From Comamonadaceae bacterium (GTDB lineage Bacteria > Pseudomonadota > Gammaproteobacteria > Burkholderiales > Burkholderiaceae_C), in NCBI GenBank assembly GCA_947476465.1, contig CANJQN010000023.1:1-61908 (forward strand): 61,908 nt of DNA, given 5' to 3'. Position 1 is the stretch's first letter. The number at the start of each line of letters is the position of its first letter. The position numbers and the translations under genes were made by a program. Below are positions 60,901 through 61,908 of this stretch, piece after piece. Under the pieces are notes generated by a model, which was given only the letters and a program-made list of their open reading frames with translations, searched no databases and was not told the origin of the DNA.

Positions 60901-61641
60901 GAACCCGAGGCGCTATCTGACGCATTGGTGCCGGAGCCAAGTGACGACGCCGCAACGCCCAGTTTCCGGGTGATCAACGAGACCAATGCGGCCATCATGC
61001 GTGCGGCAGCAGGCCAGCAGCCAGCGGCTGGCGATACCCGTGCAGAAGCCGACAAGTGCACCGAAGTGGTCTATGCCCGGTCGGCATCGCCTTCGTCAAC
61101 ACGCGTTCGCGGAGACGTCGACACACATGGGGGTCTTCGCTTTCAGGCGTCACAGCCCGCCGATGCGGTGTCGGCGGGCGCCATCTCGGCCGACCTGTTC
61201 TACGAGTTCAGTTACGACGCGGTGTTGCAGCCAATGGTGGAGTGGGTGGTGCAGCACGAAGGACCGGTGCTGGACGCGGTGCTGGCGCGGCGCATCGCGC
61301 GGGCACATGGCTTCCAGCGCACGGGAAGCCGGATTCAGGAGCGGGTGGAGCAGATCGCGGTGCGGCTCTTCAGGACCACAGAGGAGGAGTCTGGCACGTT
61401 CTACTGGCCTCGTGAAGTGGCGCCGCGCAGTGAGGTAGCGTTCCGATGGCCGACGGACGAGGACAGCACTCGAGGCGTTGAAGAGATCTGCGAAGCGGAG
61501 TTGCTGGCACTGGCTCGGCTTGTAAGGCAGCGAGGACATTCTGGGCAGCAAGCGTTGATCGCGATGGCTCGCGAGCTTGGTCTACAGCGATTGCGTGAGG
61601 CAAGCCGTGGCCGACTTGAGAGCTTCCTCTTGAAGGGCTGA
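54988..61641 (+). CDS. Hhe-like defence protein: transglutaminase-like, DUF4011, SF1 helicase, Vsr/DUF559 nuclease, DUF3320
   Basis: 2217 residues from ATG 54988 after CAGGAG. Order: N-terminal beta-rich part (~20-130); transglutaminase-like segment with C243 (LATCLDLALMF), H269 (TRGHVFVGVW), D287; DUF4011 from ~395 (RLARWQRKLLDLSLRNALLN); helicase with Walker A GPPGTGKS 712-719, DEAS at 1562, GDPKQLPPT near 1586, VAVTRAR near 1799-1805; nuclease with E1862 (DSPFE), D1888 (FRVDLGV), E1905 (VECDGATYH); DUF3320 from ~2066. About 840 residues separate Walker A from DEAS, holding a long helical insert. This DUF4011-helicase-Vsr order is that of the Hhe anti-phage protein. The frame is intact, so it may be active; GC is lower than in the housekeeping genes. 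Confidence 0.9.
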   Translation: MTRESSRSPSVDSTTNTTGAEGAQPRLRLQVSTAEKLNLAAFQNAVPALHELVIVNETTSPLSELTVQLVSEPAFIKPRVWTVESVGAGERYHLSDLDVQLDGALLSRLTEAESAALHFELRSRKQSDDVLARHESTVQLLARNQWGGIGHLPEMVAAFVQPNDQAIDRLLKGAALALQAAGKSSSIDGYTRGSKRAWELASGIWAAVVQRKLNYALPPASFEHTGQKVRSPSHVLDAGLATCLDLALMFAACLEQAHLNPLLIFTRGHVFVGVWLRDEEFSTAVVDDITAVRKRLKLQEMLAFETTLAAQGQAVSFSQAIANASRQLSEEEEDKFELVIDVKRARMSRIKPLAQAHSVEVPVPLTVETEPAITIEDAPDLPDEGTTDTPTSELDPKDRLARWQRKLLDLSLRNALLNFKQGKKALLLDVAAPALEDTLADGQTIKLLPSPVLMQGQDPRSQQLHEARSLEDLRKAHAIDALKRHEVFIRLEAQDLEGRLVELYRGARNAMQEGGSNTLFVALGFLVWTRSDKPDSRVKAPLILLPITLNRKSARSGFTLLVHEDEALFNPTLVEMLRQDFQLELGIPSGDLPRDESGLDIAGIWKRVRSAIRDIRGWEVSEDVVLSMFSFAKYLMWKDLADRTDDLRKSPVVAHLIDTPREPYPSTTPFPDARRLDSDYAPQQVFSPLPADSSQLSAIMAAAKGKDFVLIGPPGTGKSQTIANLIAQCLAENKRVLFVAEKIAALDVVFRRLREVGLAEFCLELHSNKSRKLDVLSQLQKSWESKGEVDAAVWEAKARQLGQVREQLSTYVERLHKRHGNGWTIYKAIGCVVSGDALPALGFSWASPRAHDEVALTALRDLASRLKANAAAVGPSYLSTGPLVPVYVTNWAAKWQQEMVRSAQALETSSRAFAAAAQALGQLLGTEWPALHRQTRSALGVLAKALPQASNQDWSFCALPEGDAICAALKSGNDLLERHRELSSKMSAPWPTGLQTHLTQALDLLHKRHNLHMELGTPWPAAVSNEIERGVQWIEEMSELRASLSVKYGADVGQINVAQLQRDWAKAVKAFWPMSWLAKRKVRRALEAVIEGTGEPRVADDLSALVRIKSLHAEVQQLTPGAAADGLWAGVNTRVDHARSALKGNAALHAARMHKPFSLEGLEATMEGYCGERWACEAQRLKALLELDYHLAECASLSEGSQGLWRGRDTDSTILRAALAFERERLDLRQSGKLQTPHPDVAEGRCGAALQQEHALLQSRGAVETRLLTLSGLAIECPGVWNALDTDSEGIERALKFHTSLKAGLAGLGLGPSSIAAARGSLHQVLSTSRSELSDTALIGRACHEVLAKLTDIGAATDQFCNAAAQPESVRRAFADLAPAELAEAAERLDANHHGLHAWCAWRHAQTDARGAGLPALVSAIEAGDVTPAQVPNAFEVNYARWWLAEAVDEDEVLKRFVSAEHELRIHEFRALDEEFTKVSREWIRAKLCANLPATDGIQRTSEWGILRHEITKKKQHKPLRQLLQEIPSVVLRLTPCLLMSPLSIAQYLSADANNFDLVVFDEASQIPVWDAIGAMARGKQVVMVGDPKQLPPTNFFGRSDSVDGDDDVVEGDLESILDECLGASLPTRNLSWHYRSRHESLIAFSNHRYYGGGLVTFPSPVTDDRAVSFHLVKGRYEKGGARTNQPEAKALVVDLISRLKRPGFRESGLTIGVVTFNSEQQGLIEDLLDEERRKDPGLEPYFSEMELEPVFVKNLESVQGDERDIMYFSITYGPDMAGAVSMNFGPLNRDGGERRLNVAVTRARHELRVFSSLRGEQMDLSRTKATGVRDLKHFLEFAEFGPRALAEAHHGSQGDFDSPFEANVAAALGRKGWQVHTQIGASSFRVDLGVVHPDFAGRYLSGVECDGATYHRSATARDRDKLREQVLRGLGWEILRIWSTDWWVNPGGTLERVHAALTELLEKDRERRATEPEALSDALVPEPSDDAATPSFRVINETNAAIMRAAAGQQPAAGDTRAEADKCTEVVYARSASPSSTRVRGDVDTHGGLRFQASQPADAVSAGAISADLFYEFSYDAVLQPMVEWVVQHEGPVLDAVLARRIARAHGFQRTGSRIQERVEQIAVRLFRTTEEESGTFYWPREVAPRSEVAFRWPTDEDSTRGVEEICEAELLALARLVRQRGHSGQQALIAMARELGLQRLREASRGRLESFLLKG

Positions 61642-61678
61642 GAATTCAAATGATGTTCGAGATATTGGGGTTCGTTTC

Positions 61679-61828
61679 ATGAGCGTTGGTAGCTACATCC
61701 GTGGGTCCGAGTGGCGACAGTGGGATCTACACATTCACACACCAGCATCCTTTCATTGGCTTGGAGAAAGGTTCGGCGCAGACCCGTTCTTGAACCACCC
61801 CGGCTTTCGTGGAGGCCAGTTGGATTAA
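61679..61828 (+). pseudogene. Truncated PHP-domain (TrlF/Ppl-like) defence gene
   Basis: ATG 61679, 37 bases after the helicase stop, codes for MSVGSYIRGSEWRQWDLHIH and then TPASFHWLGERFGADP: the start of a PHP phosphoesterase with its HxH metal motif, as in TrlF-family/PHP-SMC proteins that are normally several hundred residues or more. Only 49 codons exist before TAA 61826. The last ~12 residues (LNHPGFRGGQLD) do not look like that family, so the gene is fused to foreign sequence. The product is surely inactive as a phosphoesterase. Start position is strongly supported; family is inferred from the first 36 residues. Confidence 0.7.
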
Positions 61829-61864
61829 GTCAGACCGACATGGTCTGCTGACTTCGGCTTTTGT
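61827..61864 (+). terminator. Hairpin with T-rich tail at the truncation point
   Basis: AAGTCAGACC-GACAT-GGTCT-GCT-GACTT (61827-61854) folds as two 5-bp stems with a 3-base bulge, starting within the TAA stop and followed by CGGCTTTTG. It looks like a gene's own terminator, supporting the idea that the foreign tail is the 3' end of another gene. From 61865 to the window end I see only a C/G-rich palindromic stretch. Confidence 0.45.
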
Positions 61865-61908
61865 ATTCTCCTTTCTTTATGCCCCCCGCAGGGGCCGCCG
61901 GAGGCCCC

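Overview
The window is high-GC DNA from a betaproteobacterium of the order Burkholderiales. Gene content and order fit Comamonadaceae or the neighbouring Rubrivivax/Leptothrix group: an EpsA/B/E/F/G/L-type exopolysaccharide cluster, selC-selA-selB, a rubrerythrin / heterodisulfide-reductase-like / DUF3501 triad, ugpBAEC-Q, a giant DUF3683 FAD/Fe-S oxidoreductase, and ubiE-Tim44-ubiJ-ubiB. The taxonomic call is inference from gene content, since no rRNA gene is present.

Layout. 1-2.9 kb: a 5'-cut unknown gene, two small hypotheticals, a receiver-only response regulator, and a tail-to-tail gene with a complete PD-(D/E)XK nuclease signature. 3.1-10.7 kb: an exopolysaccharide operon with a LuxR-type regulator, initiating sugar transferase, beta-barrel, export lipoprotein-like protein, Wzz-like protein, BY-kinase-like ATPase and WecG-type glycosyltransferase; no exosortase gene is present. 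10.7-14.9 kb: selenocysteine machinery (tRNA-Sec, selA, selB) followed by a thioredoxin-reductase-like flavoprotein. 15-19.3 kb: tRNA-Leu(CAA), cysM, a TusA-like protein, and a three-gene unit (kinase-like phosphotransferase, unknown, CrtC/DUF7065-like). 19.4-24.2 kb: galU, a degenerate D-2-hydroxyacid dehydrogenase, valS.

24.2-33.4 kb is a catabolic block: a flavoprotein aromatic hydroxylase with its DUF2783 partner, an acetoacetate-decarboxylase-like protein, a luciferase-like flavin monooxygenase, a Bug-type solute-binding protein, a GlxA-type regulator, a flavin reductase, an alpha/beta hydrolase and a CitE-like lyase. Its inner part (about 26.3-32.5 kb) is visibly less GC-rich than its flanks and looks acquired. 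33.5-36.1 kb: the rubrerythrin triad. 36.1-41.0 kb: glycerol-3-phosphate uptake and glycerophosphodiesterase (ugpBAEC-Q, minus strand). 41.2-54.6 kb: housekeeping genes, including the 1296-residue oxidoreductase, HIT, DUF971, ubiquinone genes, a Na+/solute symporter, an FmdB zinc ribbon, DUF502 and aspS.

After the strong aspS terminator, the last 7 kb is an accessory defence segment. A single 2217-residue protein combines a transglutaminase-like fold, DUF4011, an SF1 helicase, a Vsr/DUF559-type nuclease and DUF3320; this is the architecture described as the Hhe anti-phage system. It is followed by the first ~40 codons of a PHP-domain (TrlF/Ppl-like) gene, cut short at what looks like a deletion or insertion junction. 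This island edge is the most interesting part of the window.
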